From Nitrospirae bacterium RIFCSPHIGHO2_01_FULL_66_17 (GTDB lineage: Bacteria > Nitrospirota > Nitrospiria > 2-01-FULL-66-17), in contig MHEO01000039.1 of assembly GCA_001803875.1 (NCBI GenBank), positions 1 through 33,819 of the forward strand: a stretch of DNA of 33,819 bases. Direction: 5' to 3'. Below the pieces are notes generated by a model. It was not told the origin of the DNA, ran no database searches, and worked only from the letters and a program-made list of their open reading frames with translations. The position numbers and the translations under genes were made by a program. This document shows, in pieces, positions 1 to 10,978 of this stretch (position 1 is its first letter; each line of letters opens with the position of its first letter).

Positions 1-803
1 AGGCGCCGACGCTCCGCCGCCGTCATCCGGGCCAGCGTCGTCTCGATCTCCTCCACGGCGGCGCGCGGCACGACGGTTTCGTGGAGCTTCGCGGCGTCGT
101 ACACCGTCAACTTGAGGTACAGCGCGGCCGCGGTGGTGACCGTGCCGGCGGTGCCGATCAGGGTGCCCGATCCCGTCCCGTCGCGCAGCCGCGCCGCCTT
201 GCCCAGCGCGGCGCGGATTGCGGCGTCCATTTCACGCCGTTCCGCGTCCAGTGGAGGGTCGTGACGCAGACACCGTTCGCTCAGCTTGACGACGCCGAGA
301 TCGAGGCTGATCGCGCGGTCGAACTCGCCGTCACGGATCCGGATGATCTCCGTGCTCCCCCCACCGATGTCGAGGACGAACGCCTCGGTCGCCCTCTGTC
401 GGCGATCGGAGAAGCCGGCCTGCACGCCGAGCCAGGTCCGACGCGCCTCCTCCTCCCCCGAAATGACCTCGACGTCGAAGCCGATTTCGTCCTTCACCCG
501 TCCGAGAAAATCCGCGGCGTTCTCCGCCTCCCGCACCGCGCTCGTCGCCGCGGCCACCACCGCCTCGACCTCGTACCGGTGCACGACGGATCGGAACTCG
601 CGCAGGGATTCCAGCGCCCGTTCCACCGCATCGGGATTCAGTCGTCCCGTCCGGCCCACGCCCTCGCCCAGACGGGGAATGGCCCGCTGGACGAGACGAT
701 GGCGAACGCGCCCGTTGGCCGTGACGTCGGCAATCAAGAGCCGAAACGCATTGGTCCCGAGATCGATGGCCGCAACGAGGGCGGACGCGGCGGGCGGCGT
801 CAC
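1..803 (-). CDS. ppx: Exopolyphosphatase/guanosine pentaphosphate phosphohydrolase family (Ppx/GppA), C-terminus cut by window edge
   Basis: Manual minus-strand translation from GTG at 803: VTPPAASALVAAIDLGTNAFRLLIADV...FVLDIGGGSTEIIRI; the DLGTNxFRLL and DIGGGSTE motifs are typical of Ppx/GppA. The + ORF 81..944 is its shadow. Confidence 0.88.
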   Translation of the reverse strand, partial: MTPPAASALVAAIDLGTNAFRLLIADVTANGRVRHRLVQRAIPRLGEGVGRTGRLNPDAVERALESLREFRSVVHRYEVEAVVAAATSAVREAENAADFLGRVKDEIGFDVEVISGEEEARRTWLGVQAGFSDRRQRATEAFVLDIGGGSTEIIRIRDGEFDRAISLDLGVVKLSERCLRHDPPLDAERREMDAAIRAALGKAARLRDGTGSGTLIGTAGTVTTAAALYLKLTVYDAAKLHETVVPRAAVEEIETTLARMTAAERRR

Positions 804-804
804 G

Positions 805-1125
805 TCAGATCCACGAGTGTGCGGCCAGTTCGTCCCGGAGGCGGCGGGCTTCGGCGAGGAGGCTTTCGATCCGCCGGCAGTACTGCTGCGCCTGATCGTC
901 CGCAGGTTCGATCACGCCGCCGGCGTTCAACCGGCCTGCGATGAACCGTCCGAACTCCTCGTAGACCGCGTCCAGCGCCGCGTCGGTCTCGCGAAGGCGC
1001 CAGCGCAATCGGAGGAACCCGGGAAGCGCCGCGCCGCGGCGGCCGGCCGCCCCCAGGCCTCCCGCCACTGCGTACAGCCCGAGCGTTCCATCCTCGCGAA
1101 TTTTCTTCCACACGTCCATCCTCAC
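805..1125 (-). CDS. Hypothetical protein, 106 aa
   Basis: ORF between recG and ppx, stop overlapping the ppx start region; no recognised motif. Confidence 0.55.
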   Translation of the reverse strand: MRMDVWKKIREDGTLGLYAVAGGLGAAGRRGAALPGFLRLRWRLRETDAALDAVYEEFGRFIAGRLNAGGVIEPADDQAQQYCRRIESLLAEARRLRDELAAHSWI

Positions 1126-1158
1126 CTCACGCCTCCGCGCGCCCCGAGGCGCTCCCCG

Positions 1159-3651
1159 TCATCCGATCGTGCCCAGGGCGAGCCGCACGCCCCACGTGCG
1201 GACCACCGCCGCACGGAGCGCCGCGTGGCGCGGGTCGGCGAGCTGCGGATCCCGGCGCACCACGTCGAAAGCCTCGGTCCGGGCCTGCTCCAGGACCCGC
1301 GCATCGCGCACGAGATGGGCCACCTTGAGATCGGGGAGCCCCGACTGCCGGGTGCCCATCAACTCCCCGGGTCCGCGCAGCGCCAGATCCCGTTCGGCGA
1401 TGACGAAGCCGTCCTGAACCGCGACCATCGCCTCCAGTCGCTCGCGGGCGGCGTCCGACACCCGCCCGCCGGACATCAGAATGCAGACCGACGAGTGGCC
1501 GCCCCGGCCGACCCGCCCCCGGAGCTGGTGGAGCTGGGCCAGGCCGTAGCGATCGGCGTGCTCGATCATCATCACGGTCGCGTTCGGCACGTCGATGCCG
1601 ACCTCGACGATCGTCGTCGCCACAAGGACCTGAATGTCGCCGCGCAGGAAATCCCGCATGACGAGATCCTTCTCGGCCCGGTTCAACCGGCCGTGGAGCA
1701 GACCGACGCGCGCGTCGGCAAACACGTCGCGTCGGAGACGGGCGGCCAGCATGACCGCCGACCGCGCGTCGTCCTCGGCCGACCCCTCCACCAGCGGCGC
1801 CACCACGTACGTCTGGCGCCCGGCCCGCAGCTCGCGGAGCACCAGGTCGTTCGCGACGCGTCGCTGGCCTTCGCCGTACCACCTCGTCTCGACGGGTCGC
1901 CGGCCGGCCGGCAGTTCGTCGATCACGGAGATGTCCAGGTCGCCGTACACGCTCAACGCCAGGGTTCGGGGAATGGGCGTGGCGGTCATGATGAGCACAT
2001 CGGGGTGGTAGCCCTTCCCGACCAGGTGCGAGCGCTGGAGCACGCCGAACTTGTGCTGTTCGTCGATCACCGCCAACCCGAACCGGGCGAACCGGACGTC
2101 GGGCTGCACCACCGCGTGGGTACCGACGAGGCAGTCGACCTCCCCGCGCGACAGCCGGTTCAGCACCTCCGACCGCTCCCGTCGCGACAGGTCGCTGGTC
2201 ACCATGGCGACACGGACCCCGAGCTCGCCGAGAACCTTCTGGAGATGGCGGTGGTGTTGCTCGGTCAGCAATTCGGTCGGCGCCATCACGGCCGACTGGT
2301 ACCCGTCGCCCGCCGCCATCCAGATCGCCGCGGCGGCCACCAGGGTCTTGCCGCACCCCACGTCGCCCTGGATGAGCCGGTTCATCGGCCGCGCGGCCGC
2401 CATGTCCGCCAGCACCTCGCCGACGACGCGTCGTTGAGCCCCGGTGGGCTGAAACGGCAGGGACGACCACAGCGTCTCAAGCCGCACAGGGTCGCACCGG
2501 AACACCACACCGTCCCGTTCCCCGAGCGTCCGGCTGCGCCTCATCGCCAACCCGATCTCGAGGAGGAACAGTTCCTCGAACACCAACCGCCGATGGGCGG
2601 GGCTTGCGCCCGCGTTGTACTGCGCGAGATCGGCCTCGGACGGCGGAAAGTGGGCGGACCGGATCGCATCCGGCCGCGGAAGCAGGCTGTGCCGCGTTCG
2701 CACCTCTTCGGGCAGGCACTCCTCGTCGATCCCCGCCGCCGTCGCGAGAACGTGGTCCACGAGCACCCGCAGGGCGCGGGAGTTGAGGCCGCGGGTCTCG
2801 TGGTAGATCGGCGTCAGGCGGCCCGTGTGGAGCGAGCCCGCGTCCCCTGGAGCGAGAATCTCAAACTGGGGATTCTCCATGACGCCCACGGACAGGAGCC
2901 CCTCCAATTTGACCCGACCGCTGCACATGAGCATCTGGCCAGGCGCCAGCCGGCTCCCGAGATAGGACTGGTTGAACCATTTCAGCGCGAGGGTGCCGGT
3001 TGAATCGCCCAGGAGCGCCTGGACAATGCGCAGGGCGCGGCGCGACGTGACGATCGCGTCGACGGACAAGAGCGTACCGCAGACGGTGACGTCCTCGCCC
3101 ACACGGAGTGAGCCGAGGGGGATCGGATGGGCCCGGTCGACGTAACGCCACGGCAACATCCAGAGCAGGTCGCCGATCCGCTCGACGCCGAGACGAGCGA
3201 GCGATGCCGCCTTCCGAGACCCCACGCCGGGAAGATCCTGGATCGAAGCCGCAAGATCGATGTCGATGGGAAGCGGGGCCGGCTTGGCGGGCTCCCCCCG
3301 AACGGCGCCACCCCCTCCACGACGCAAGCCCTCCAAGACGTCACGAACGCGTTGCAGACGGTCTCGGCGGGTCTCGATCGGCAGACCGTCATACCCGTCG
3401 AGGAGACTCTGCAGGCGGCGCAACTGCGGATGGATCGACCGGAGCTCGGGGACGGCGAGGCCGTCGGCAATCCCATGCACCAAAAACGCCCCCAGGTTCC
3501 GGACGACCCCCAGCTTCGCGCCGGCCGCCCGACACGCAAACTCGACGGGCCCCTTCAATCGGTCCACGTACGCCGTCAGGCCGGGCGCCGGCTGGTTCGG
3601 CGCGACGGCGGCCGACCGGTCGGCCCTCGCTTGAACTTTGGGCGGCGTCAT
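1159..3651 (-). CDS. recG: ATP-dependent DNA helicase RecG
   Basis: Helicase motifs ([50 protein letters not shown]) and N-terminal wedge/HhH region ([20 protein letters not shown]). Start placed at internal ATG (MTPPKVQ). Confidence 0.95.
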   Translation of the reverse strand: MTPPKVQARADRSAAVAPNQPAPGLTAYVDRLKGPVEFACRAAGAKLGVVRNLGAFLVHGIADGLAVPELRSIHPQLRRLQSLLDGYDGLPIETRRDRLQRVRDVLEGLRRGGGGAVRGEPAKPAPLPIDIDLAASIQDLPGVGSRKAASLARLGVERIGDLLWMLPWRYVDRAHPIPLGSLRVGEDVTVCGTLLSVDAIVTSRRALRIVQALLGDSTGTLALKWFNQSYLGSRLAPGQMLMCSGRVKLEGLLSVGVMENPQFEILAPGDAGSLHTGRLTPIYHETRGLNSRALRVLVDHVLATAAGIDEECLPEEVRTRHSLLPRPDAIRSAHFPPSEADLAQYNAGASPAHRRLVFEELFLLEIGLAMRRSRTLGERDGVVFRCDPVRLETLWSSLPFQPTGAQRRVVGEVLADMAAARPMNRLIQGDVGCGKTLVAAAAIWMAAGDGYQSAVMAPTELLTEQHHRHLQKVLGELGVRVAMVTSDLSRRERSEVLNRLSRGEVDCLVGTHAVVQPDVRFARFGLAVIDEQHKFGVLQRSHLVGKGYHPDVLIMTATPIPRTLALSVYGDLDISVIDELPAGRRPVETRWYGEGQRRVANDLVLRELRAGRQTYVVAPLVEGSAEDDARSAVMLAARLRRDVFADARVGLLHGRLNRAEKDLVMRDFLRGDIQVLVATTIVEVGIDVPNATVMMIEHADRYGLAQLHQLRGRVGRGGHSSVCILMSGGRVSDAARERLEAMVAVQDGFVIAERDLALRGPGELMGTRQSGLPDLKVAHLVRDARVLEQARTEAFDVVRRDPQLADPRHAALRAAVVRTWGVRLALGTIG

Positions 3652-3659
3652 GCTATGGT
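3631..3659 (+). promoter_or_regulatory. Predicted sigma-70 promoter for rpmB (TTGAAC-N17-TATGGT)
   Basis: -35 at 3631-3636, -10 at 3654-3659, 17-nt spacer, followed by AAAGGAG and the rpmB ATG. Confidence 0.6.
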
Positions 3660-3695
3660 ACGCAAAATGTTGTTCGCTTGAAAGGAGCAAGAGCC

Positions 3696-3887
3696 ATGGC
3701 ACGGGTGTGTGAAATCTGCAGCAAAGGGCGACAGGTGGGATTCAATGTCAGCCACGCCAACAATAAAACCAAGAAGGTCTGGGAGCCGAACCTCCACCAG
3801 ATTCACGGGGTGATCGCCGGCGTCGTCCGGCGCATCAAGGTGTGCACCCGCTGCTTGAGGTCCCAGCGGGTCCAAAAGGCGGTCTGA
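3696..3887 (+). CDS. rpmB: 50S ribosomal protein L28
   Basis: [34 protein letters not shown]... is a clear L28; AAAGGAGCAAGAGCC upstream. Confidence 0.97.
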   Translation: MARVCEICSKGRQVGFNVSHANNKTKKVWEPNLHQIHGVIAGVVRRIKVCTRCLRSQRVQKAV

Positions 3888-3890
3888 GTC

Positions 3891-4673
3891 TTAGAACGTA
3901 TACGACGCTCCCAGCAACGCCCCGTAGTCGGGGCTGGGGGACGTCAGCCCCGTCACCAGCGAGCTGTCCAGGCTCACCCGTCGGTTGACCCGATACACCA
4001 CACCCAGCAACACCGTGAGCGGGTCCCCCGCGTCCGTGGGATCTCGATTGGTTTCCCCCGCCAGCTCGCTGACCACGGTGATGGCCGGCAAAATTGTCTC
4101 GTATTCGAAGGCGAGCGCGTAGTTGATCACATTGTCATACGCCCGCCCCGGCGCGTTGCCGACGAACGTGTAGCCGAGGTTGAAGTGAACGGTCAGGGGG
4201 AGGAATTCTTTCGTCGCGATCCCCATGAACCCGAGATCCGCCTCCCCCGTACACGCCGGCACCGGTGAGACCGCACCGCTTTCATCGCAACTTGGAAATT
4301 TCACCACCACCTCGCCGGCCAGGGACAAGGGGTTGGCCTCGCGCCCCTTCACGAACAGAATCTTCGGCCGCAGGGTGACGTCTCCCACGCCCTGGGTGCT
4401 CCCCGTCCCGCTCACGAAGACATACGGCGCTTGCACCTTGAAGTTGAGGTTGTTCAGCAGACCGTAGGTCAATTCGGTCATGAGCGTGTAGCGGGTGGCC
4501 TGGGATGAAAACCGCGCCGACTCCACGCCGACATCGAAGCGCGACACCCCGTGGTCAAGCGTCGGCCCTCGCTCGGTCGCGACAAAGGGCCTCGCGGCCT
4601 GGGCCCCGATCGCCGCCGCGAGCACGATGCCGCCCGCCACGGCCCCAATGAGCGGCCTCTTCCCGTTGGTCAT
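3891..4673 (-). CDS. Outer-membrane beta-barrel protein, putative transporter family
   Basis: Signal peptide (GAVAGGIVLAAAIGAQA), alternating amphipathic strands, C-terminal aromatic residue (GASYTF). Confidence 0.7.
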   Translation of the reverse strand: MTNGKRPLIGAVAGGIVLAAAIGAQAARPFVATERGPTLDHGVSRFDVGVESARFSSQATRYTLMTELTYGLLNNLNFKVQAPYVFVSGTGSTQGVGDVTLRPKILFVKGREANPLSLAGEVVVKFPSCDESGAVSPVPACTGEADLGFMGIATKEFLPLTVHFNLGYTFVGNAPGRAYDNVINYALAFEYETILPAITVVSELAGETNRDPTDAGDPLTVLLGVVYRVNRRVSLDSSLVTGLTSPSPDYGALLGASYTF

Positions 4674-4817
4674 GGGGCGGGATTGTACGGATTTTCGTTC
4701 CGACGGTCAAGGATGGGCTTGAAGTCGACGGACGGCTCGACGTTTTTTCCCCTTCTGCTATCCTTAACCGCGCTTCGGTCCTTGCACCACATTCACTGTC
4801 CTCGAAAGGAGCGCACC

Positions 4818-5228
4818 ATGGAGAAGGCCGTCCGCGAAAACATCAATGTCCTAGTGGTCGACGACGAAGTCGGGCCCCGTGAATCGCTCAAGATGATCCT
4901 GAAACCCTTCTATCACGTGTATACGGCGGAGAACGGAACCGATGCCCTGGCCCTGATGAAGGCAAACAAAATCGACCTCGTCACCCTCGATCTGAAAATG
5001 CCGGGCCTCCACGGCACGGAGGTGTTGCAGGCGATCAAGCGCGACCACCAGGGCACCGAAGTGGTCATCGTGACGGGATTCGGCGGTCTGAAGACCGCGG
5101 TGGACGGCATCCGGTTCGGCGCGTCCGACTATCTCCTCAAACCATTCAACATCACCGAAATGTTGACCACCATCCGACGGGTGCTCGACCGTCGCCCCTC
5201 GACCGCATCCCCGACGGCCGCGGCCTGA
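4818..5228 (+). CDS. Receiver-domain-only response regulator
   Basis: VLVVDDE...VTLDLKMPG...VVIVTGFG...ASDYLLKPF: receiver signature; no output domain; AAAGGAG upstream of ATG. Confidence 0.92.
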   Translation: MEKAVRENINVLVVDDEVGPRESLKMILKPFYHVYTAENGTDALALMKANKIDLVTLDLKMPGLHGTEVLQAIKRDHQGTEVVIVTGFGGLKTAVDGIRFGASDYLLKPFNITEMLTTIRRVLDRRPSTASPTAAA

Positions 5229-5230
5229 TT

Positions 5231-6979
5231 CTACGCAGGCGGCGACTCGCGCCCTCGCGGCGCCTCGATGGCGTGGGCGTGATCGTGATCGAAGGATCCT
5301 CCCTGAGGCGCCGCAGACACGAGACGGATCATCTCTTCCGCGTGGCGCAGGGCGGTCGACGTCACCGTCTCGCCGGCCAGCATCCTGGCGATCTCGCGCA
5401 CGCGCTCCTTGGGAGCCAACAGGCGCGCGCGGGTCGTGGTCCGGCCGCGCTGGACCGATTTTTCCACCAGGAGATGGGTGTGGGCGCCGCTCGCCACCTG
5501 GGGAAGGTGGGTGACGCACAGGACCTGGCGGTGCGCGGCAATCGCCTGGAGGCGTCGGCCGACGACCTCGGCAACCGCGCCTCCCACCCCGGTGTCCACC
5601 TCGTCGAAAATCAACGTCGGCACCTGATCGATCTGGGCCAGGACGGTCTTCAGCGCGAGCATGAGGCGCGACAGCTCGCCGCCCGACGCGATCTTCTTGA
5701 TCGGCTTGGAGGGCTCCCCCGGGTTGGCGCGAATGCAAAACTCCACGCGATCGCTCCCTCGCGGTCCCAGGGTCCCCGTCTCATCAAGCGCCTCGATCAT
5801 CACGTCGAAACGGGCGGTCATCTTGAGCCGCTCCAGCTCGACATTCACCGCCGTTTCCAAACGCGCCGCGGCCGCAAGCCGTTGGTCGTGTAACCGGGTC
5901 GCGAGCCCGTCCAGGCGGCGCCGCTGCTCGTCCACCCGCTCCGCCAGGTTGAGGCCGGTTTCAGCCTCCGCCTGGAGCGCCGTCAGGGCAGCCCGCTTCG
6001 AGGCCAGCAGTCCGGCGAGATCGTCACCCGAGACGCCGTATTTTCTCCGTAGGCGCTGCAACAATTGCAGGCGCGCCTCGATGCCGTCGAGCCGGCCTTC
6101 GTCCTGGGGAAGCCCCTCCGCGTACCCGCGCAACTGCGCCGCCACGTCCTGCAGCTGAATCAACGCGGCGCGGGCCAGGCCGGCCGCATCGCCCATCCGC
6201 CCGTCCACGCCGGCGAGTTCATCCACCTCGTCGCACGTGGTGCGGATCTCACCCAGCACGCACGCGTCCTGTTGGTGCAAGCGTTCGTACGCCCGGCGTG
6301 CGGTCTCCCGCAGCCGTTCCGCCTGCCCCAGGATCACCCGTTCCCGCTCCAGGGCTTCGTATTCGCCGGGCTGCACACCTGCCGCGGCGAGCTCGTCGAC
6401 TTCGGCCGCGAGTAGTTCCAGGTCGCGAGCCCTCGTGGACTCCCTGGCTCTCGACGCGTCGAGCTCCCGGCGCAGCAAGGACCACCGCGCCCAGGTGTGA
6501 CCATAGTCGGCGATCACGTCGTCGAGCCGCGCGTAGGCGTCCAGCAGCGTGAGGGGGATGTCGGCGCGAAGCAGTGACTGGTGGTCGTGCTGCCCGTGAA
6601 GATCGACCAGACGCTCGGTCACCTGGGCAAGCATACCCACGGTGATCGGCCGTCCGTTGAGGTACACCCGGCCCTTGCCCGCCCTGGTCAACACCCGCTG
6701 GACGACAAGCTCCCCCTCGTGCTCGTACCCCATGGCTCGAAGCTCCGACGCGGCCGGAGCCTCATCCTCGATGGCGAACGCGGCCTCGATGACCGCCTCG
6801 TCCTTGCCGGTCCGGATCAGGTCGGGGGAGCTTCGGCCGCCCAAGATCATCGTCACCGCATCGATGAGGATGGATTTCCCGGCGCCGGTTTCGCCGGTAA
6901 GGACGTTGAGATGGGAACCGAACGTCAGGTGGACCTGATCGATGAGGGCGAAATCCTGGATCCGGAGGTCACGGAGCAT
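5231..6979 (-). CDS. recN: DNA repair protein RecN
   Basis: MLRDLRIQDFALIDQVHLTFGSHLNVLTGETGAGKSILIDA...LIFDEVDTGVGGAVAEVVG. Confidence 0.96.
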   Translation of the reverse strand: MLRDLRIQDFALIDQVHLTFGSHLNVLTGETGAGKSILIDAVTMILGGRSSPDLIRTGKDEAVIEAAFAIEDEAPAASELRAMGYEHEGELVVQRVLTRAGKGRVYLNGRPITVGMLAQVTERLVDLHGQHDHQSLLRADIPLTLLDAYARLDDVIADYGHTWARWSLLRRELDASRARESTRARDLELLAAEVDELAAAGVQPGEYEALERERVILGQAERLRETARRAYERLHQQDACVLGEIRTTCDEVDELAGVDGRMGDAAGLARAALIQLQDVAAQLRGYAEGLPQDEGRLDGIEARLQLLQRLRRKYGVSGDDLAGLLASKRAALTALQAEAETGLNLAERVDEQRRRLDGLATRLHDQRLAAAARLETAVNVELERLKMTARFDVMIEALDETGTLGPRGSDRVEFCIRANPGEPSKPIKKIASGGELSRLMLALKTVLAQIDQVPTLIFDEVDTGVGGAVAEVVGRRLQAIAAHRQVLCVTHLPQVASGAHTHLLVEKSVQRGRTTTRARLLAPKERVREIARMLAGETVTSTALRHAEEMIRLVSAAPQGGSFDHDHAHAIEAPRGRESPPA

Positions 6980-7028
6980 TCCTCGCCCCCGCCGTCACGA
7001 GTGGGAGGGGACGCCTCGCACGACGCCC

Positions 7029-7361
7029 CTACGAGACGGCCAGCAATGAATCGATTTTCTCTTTGAACTGTTGCTTGGACGCGGCGCCGACGATCTTCTC
7101 GACCGGCTTCCCATCCCGAAAAAAGATCAGTGTCGGAATACCCATGATCTGGTAGCGGCTGGCCACGTCCGGATTTTCATCCGTGTTCAGCTTGGCGACG
7201 GTCAGCCGACCGGCATACTCGGTCGCCAGCTCCTCGATGGTGGGGGCGATCATCAGGCACGGCCGGCACCACGCCGCCCAAAAATCCACCATGATCAGCC
7301 CCTTCGTCTTTAACACCGCCCCTTCCCACGTGGCAGCGTCGACCTTCAGCGCCTGACCCAT
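7029..7361 (-). CDS. trxA: Thioredoxin
   Basis: VDFWAAWCRPCLMIAPTIEEL, MGIPTLIFFRDGKP. Confidence 0.95.
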   Translation of the reverse strand: MGQALKVDAATWEGAVLKTKGLIMVDFWAAWCRPCLMIAPTIEELATEYAGRLTVAKLNTDENPDVASRYQIMGIPTLIFFRDGKPVEKIVGAASKQQFKEKIDSLLAVS

Positions 7362-7388
7362 ACCGTTCCCCCTTGCGATGTGGCCGAA

Positions 7389-7418
7389 ATCCTATCGCAC
7401 CGCGAACGATCCTGTCAA
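7389..7418 (-). promoter_or_regulatory. Predicted sigma-70 promoter for trxA (TTGACA-N18-TAGGAT)
   Basis: Minus strand, -35 at 7413-7418 and -10 at 7389-7394, immediately upstream of trxA. Confidence 0.55.
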
Positions 7419-7420
7419 CG

Positions 7421-7454
7421 AAAAAGCCGCGGCCCCTCGCGAGAGGGGCCGCGG
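7421..7454 (-). terminator. Rho-independent terminator of groSL
   Basis: Minus-strand perfect 12-bp stem CCGCGGCCCCTC-tcgc-GAGGGGCCGCGG followed by CTTTTT, just after the groL stop. Confidence 0.85.
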
Positions 7455-7478
7455 TCACAATCTCTATCTGGGATGATT

Positions 7479-9146
<1,668 letters not shown>

Positions 9147-9203
9147 TCACAGGCCCCGTTTTCACGGGCCGAGAAGCGAAGTCCATTGACGTTTCTGTCC
9201 TCG

Positions 9204-9497
9204 TTACTTTTCTAACACGCCCAGAATGTCTTCCTCTTTGAGGATGAGGTAATCGGTGTCGTCGAACGAGATCTTGCTGCCCGAATATTTATCGAACAGC
9301 ACCTCGTCGCCGACCTTGACTCCCTTCACTTCGCCGCCGATCGCCTCGATCCGACCCCGTTGCGGTTTCTCCTTTGCGGCGTCGGGAATGTACAACCCCC
9401 CACTCGTCCGCTCCTGCTCTTCGGAATAGCTGACGAACACGCGCTCCTTGAGCGGTTTAAAGTTGACCTTCTTTCGGGTTGCCGTCTCCGTTCCCAT
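9204..9497 (-). CDS. groS: Co-chaperonin GroES
   Basis: FKPLKERVFVSYSEEQERTSGGLYIPDAAKEKPQRGRIEAIG...; start at MGTETATRKK. Confidence 0.97.
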   Translation of the reverse strand: MGTETATRKKVNFKPLKERVFVSYSEEQERTSGGLYIPDAAKEKPQRGRIEAIGGEVKGVKVGDEVLFDKYSGSKISFDDTDYLILKEEDILGVLEK

Positions 9498-9526
9498 CGG
9501 ATCTCCTCCTTGCTGAACAGGTGGTG

Positions 9527-9553
9527 GTAGCACTCATGGCCGTCGAGTGCTAA
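9527..9553. promoter_or_regulatory. CIRCE operator (HrcA binding site)
   Basis: gTAGCACTC-N9-GAGTGCTAA, one mismatch to the CIRCE consensus TTAGCACTC-N9-GAGTGCTAA, upstream of groS. Confidence 0.93.
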
Positions 9554-9554
9554 C

Positions 9555-9583
9555 AATATACTGAAGCCATTTTCAAAAATCAA
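9555..9583 (-). promoter_or_regulatory. Predicted sigma-70 promoter of groSL (TTGATT-N17-TATATT)
   Basis: -35 at 9578-9583, -10 at 9555-9560, directly adjacent to CIRCE. Confidence 0.75.
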
Positions 9584-9613
9584 GCACTTTTTTTCTTACC
9601 GTAATTCAACAGG

Positions 9614-10978
9614 TTAGATGCTGTTACCAGCTCCTGCCGCCGGAGCGTCCTGAGGCTTGTTCAAAAAATCTTTAAATACTGCCCAGCTTTTGAGCAGTTC
9701 GATGGCCTTTTGGAGCTGGAGATCCTCATCCGGTCCCACGCGAGGTTCATCCGGAATCGGCGTCAGCTCGGGGGTTTCCTGGGGCGTGGTCGGGGCCGGC
9801 GTGTCGCTTTCATTTTTGAGATGCCGCTCAAGGTCGCGCTCCCGAACCGCGGGGCGCCGAGGCCCCTCCTTGACGGGCGCGATGCGGACCGTGATCGTGG
9901 GATCGATCCCGGTGTTTTGGATCGAACGGCCCTTCGGCGTGTAGTACTTCGCGGTGGTCAGCCGCAGCCCGGACCCATCGCTCAACGGGATGACCGTCTG
10001 GACCGAGCCCTTGCCGAACGTGGTCGTCCCCACCACCACCGCCCGTCCCCAGTCCTGCAGCGCGCCGGCCACGATCTCCGAGGCGCTCGCGCTGCCTTCG
10101 TTGACAAGGACGATCATCGGGAGGTCCAGGATCGGGTGCGCACCGTCCGCCGTGTAGTCTTCGCCCTTGCCCTGGCGACCCTTGATCGACACGACGGCTT
10201 TGCCCTTCGGCAGAAAGAGTTCCGAGACCTCCACCGCGGCGGTCAAGAGCCCGCCCGGGTTATTGCGGAGGTCCAGGACCAGCGACTGCACCTTCTGCGA
10301 ACGAAGCGCGTCCAGCGCCTTGGTCAGATCCTTGCCGCTCTGCTCCTGAAATTGCGTCAACCGCAGGTAGCCGATGCCGTTGTCGAGCATCTTGTGGCGC
10401 ACGCTCTGGATCTTGATGATCTCCCGGACCAGCGACACGTCGAAGGGCGCGGCGCCCCCCTCCCGCTCGACGGTGAGGACAACCTTGGTGCCCTTGGGAC
10501 CGCGCATCTTGTTGACCGCGTCCATCAGGCTCACGTCCTTCGTCGACACCCCGTCGATCTTGACGATCCGGTCGCCGGCCTTGATCCCCGCCCGATCCGC
10601 GGGCGTATCCTCGATCGGGGCAATCACGGTCAGCCGCTCCTCCTTCAAGCCGATCTGGATGCCGAGGCCGCCGAACTCTCCCTTGGTATCAACCTGCATT
10701 TCCTTGTACATCTCAGGCGGCATGAAGGCCGAATGGGGATCGAGGGTGTTCAGCATGCCGCGGATGGCGCCGTAAATGACGTCCCGCGTCGTGGTCTCTT
10801 CCACGTAGTGGCGCTGAACCTGGTTGAGCACCTCGGTGAACGGTCGCAGCTCTTCGTACGTTTCGGCTTGCTCGGCCAGCCCCTTGCTCTCCAGCACCTT
10901 CCCGGACAGCATCCCCGCGAGAAACACCGCCACGATTCCCAGGGAGAGCCAGCCCGAGCGTCTGCGTTGATCGATCAT
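9614..10978 (-). CDS. ctpA: C-terminal processing peptidase, S41 family
   Basis: PDZ domain (GGLGIQIGLKEERLTVIAPIEDTPADRAGIKAGDRIVKIDG) and S41 motifs (LDLRNNPGGLL, VLVNEGSASASEIVAGALQD, GKGSVQT). Confidence 0.94.
   Translation of the reverse strand: MIDQRRRSGWLSLGIVAVFLAGMLSGKVLESKGLAEQAETYEELRPFTEVLNQVQRHYVEETTTRDVIYGAIRGMLNTLDPHSAFMPPEMYKEMQVDTKGEFGGLGIQIGLKEERLTVIAPIEDTPADRAGIKAGDRIVKIDGVSTKDVSLMDAVNKMRGPKGTKVVLTVEREGGAAPFDVSLVREIIKIQSVRHKMLDNGIGYLRLTQFQEQSGKDLTKALDALRSQKVQSLVLDLRNNPGGLLTAAVEVSELFLPKGKAVVSIKGRQGKGEDYTADGAHPILDLPMIVLVNEGSASASEIVAGALQDWGRAVVVGTTTFGKGSVQTVIPLSDGSGLRLTTAKYYTPKGRSIQNTGIDPTITVRIAPVKEGPRRPAVRERDLERHLKNESDTPAPTTPQETPELTPIPDEPRVGPDEDLQLQKAIELLKSWAVFKDFLNKPQDAPAAGAGNSI

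Noticed and set aside
1127-2470. 447-aa minus-strand ORF in another frame of recG
   Set aside because: Out-of-frame, Gly/Arg-rich translation of recG DNA; recG frame has all helicase motifs.
286-3003. Long + strand ORF of 905 aa
   Set aside because: Antisense shadow of recG, the small ORF and ppx; Arg/Pro/His-rich composition with no domain signal, typical of GC-rich third-position bias.
3108-3887. 259-aa + ORF ending in the L28 sequence
   Set aside because: Only the last 63 aa (from ATG 3696, with SD and promoter) are real L28; the N-terminal part is recG antisense.
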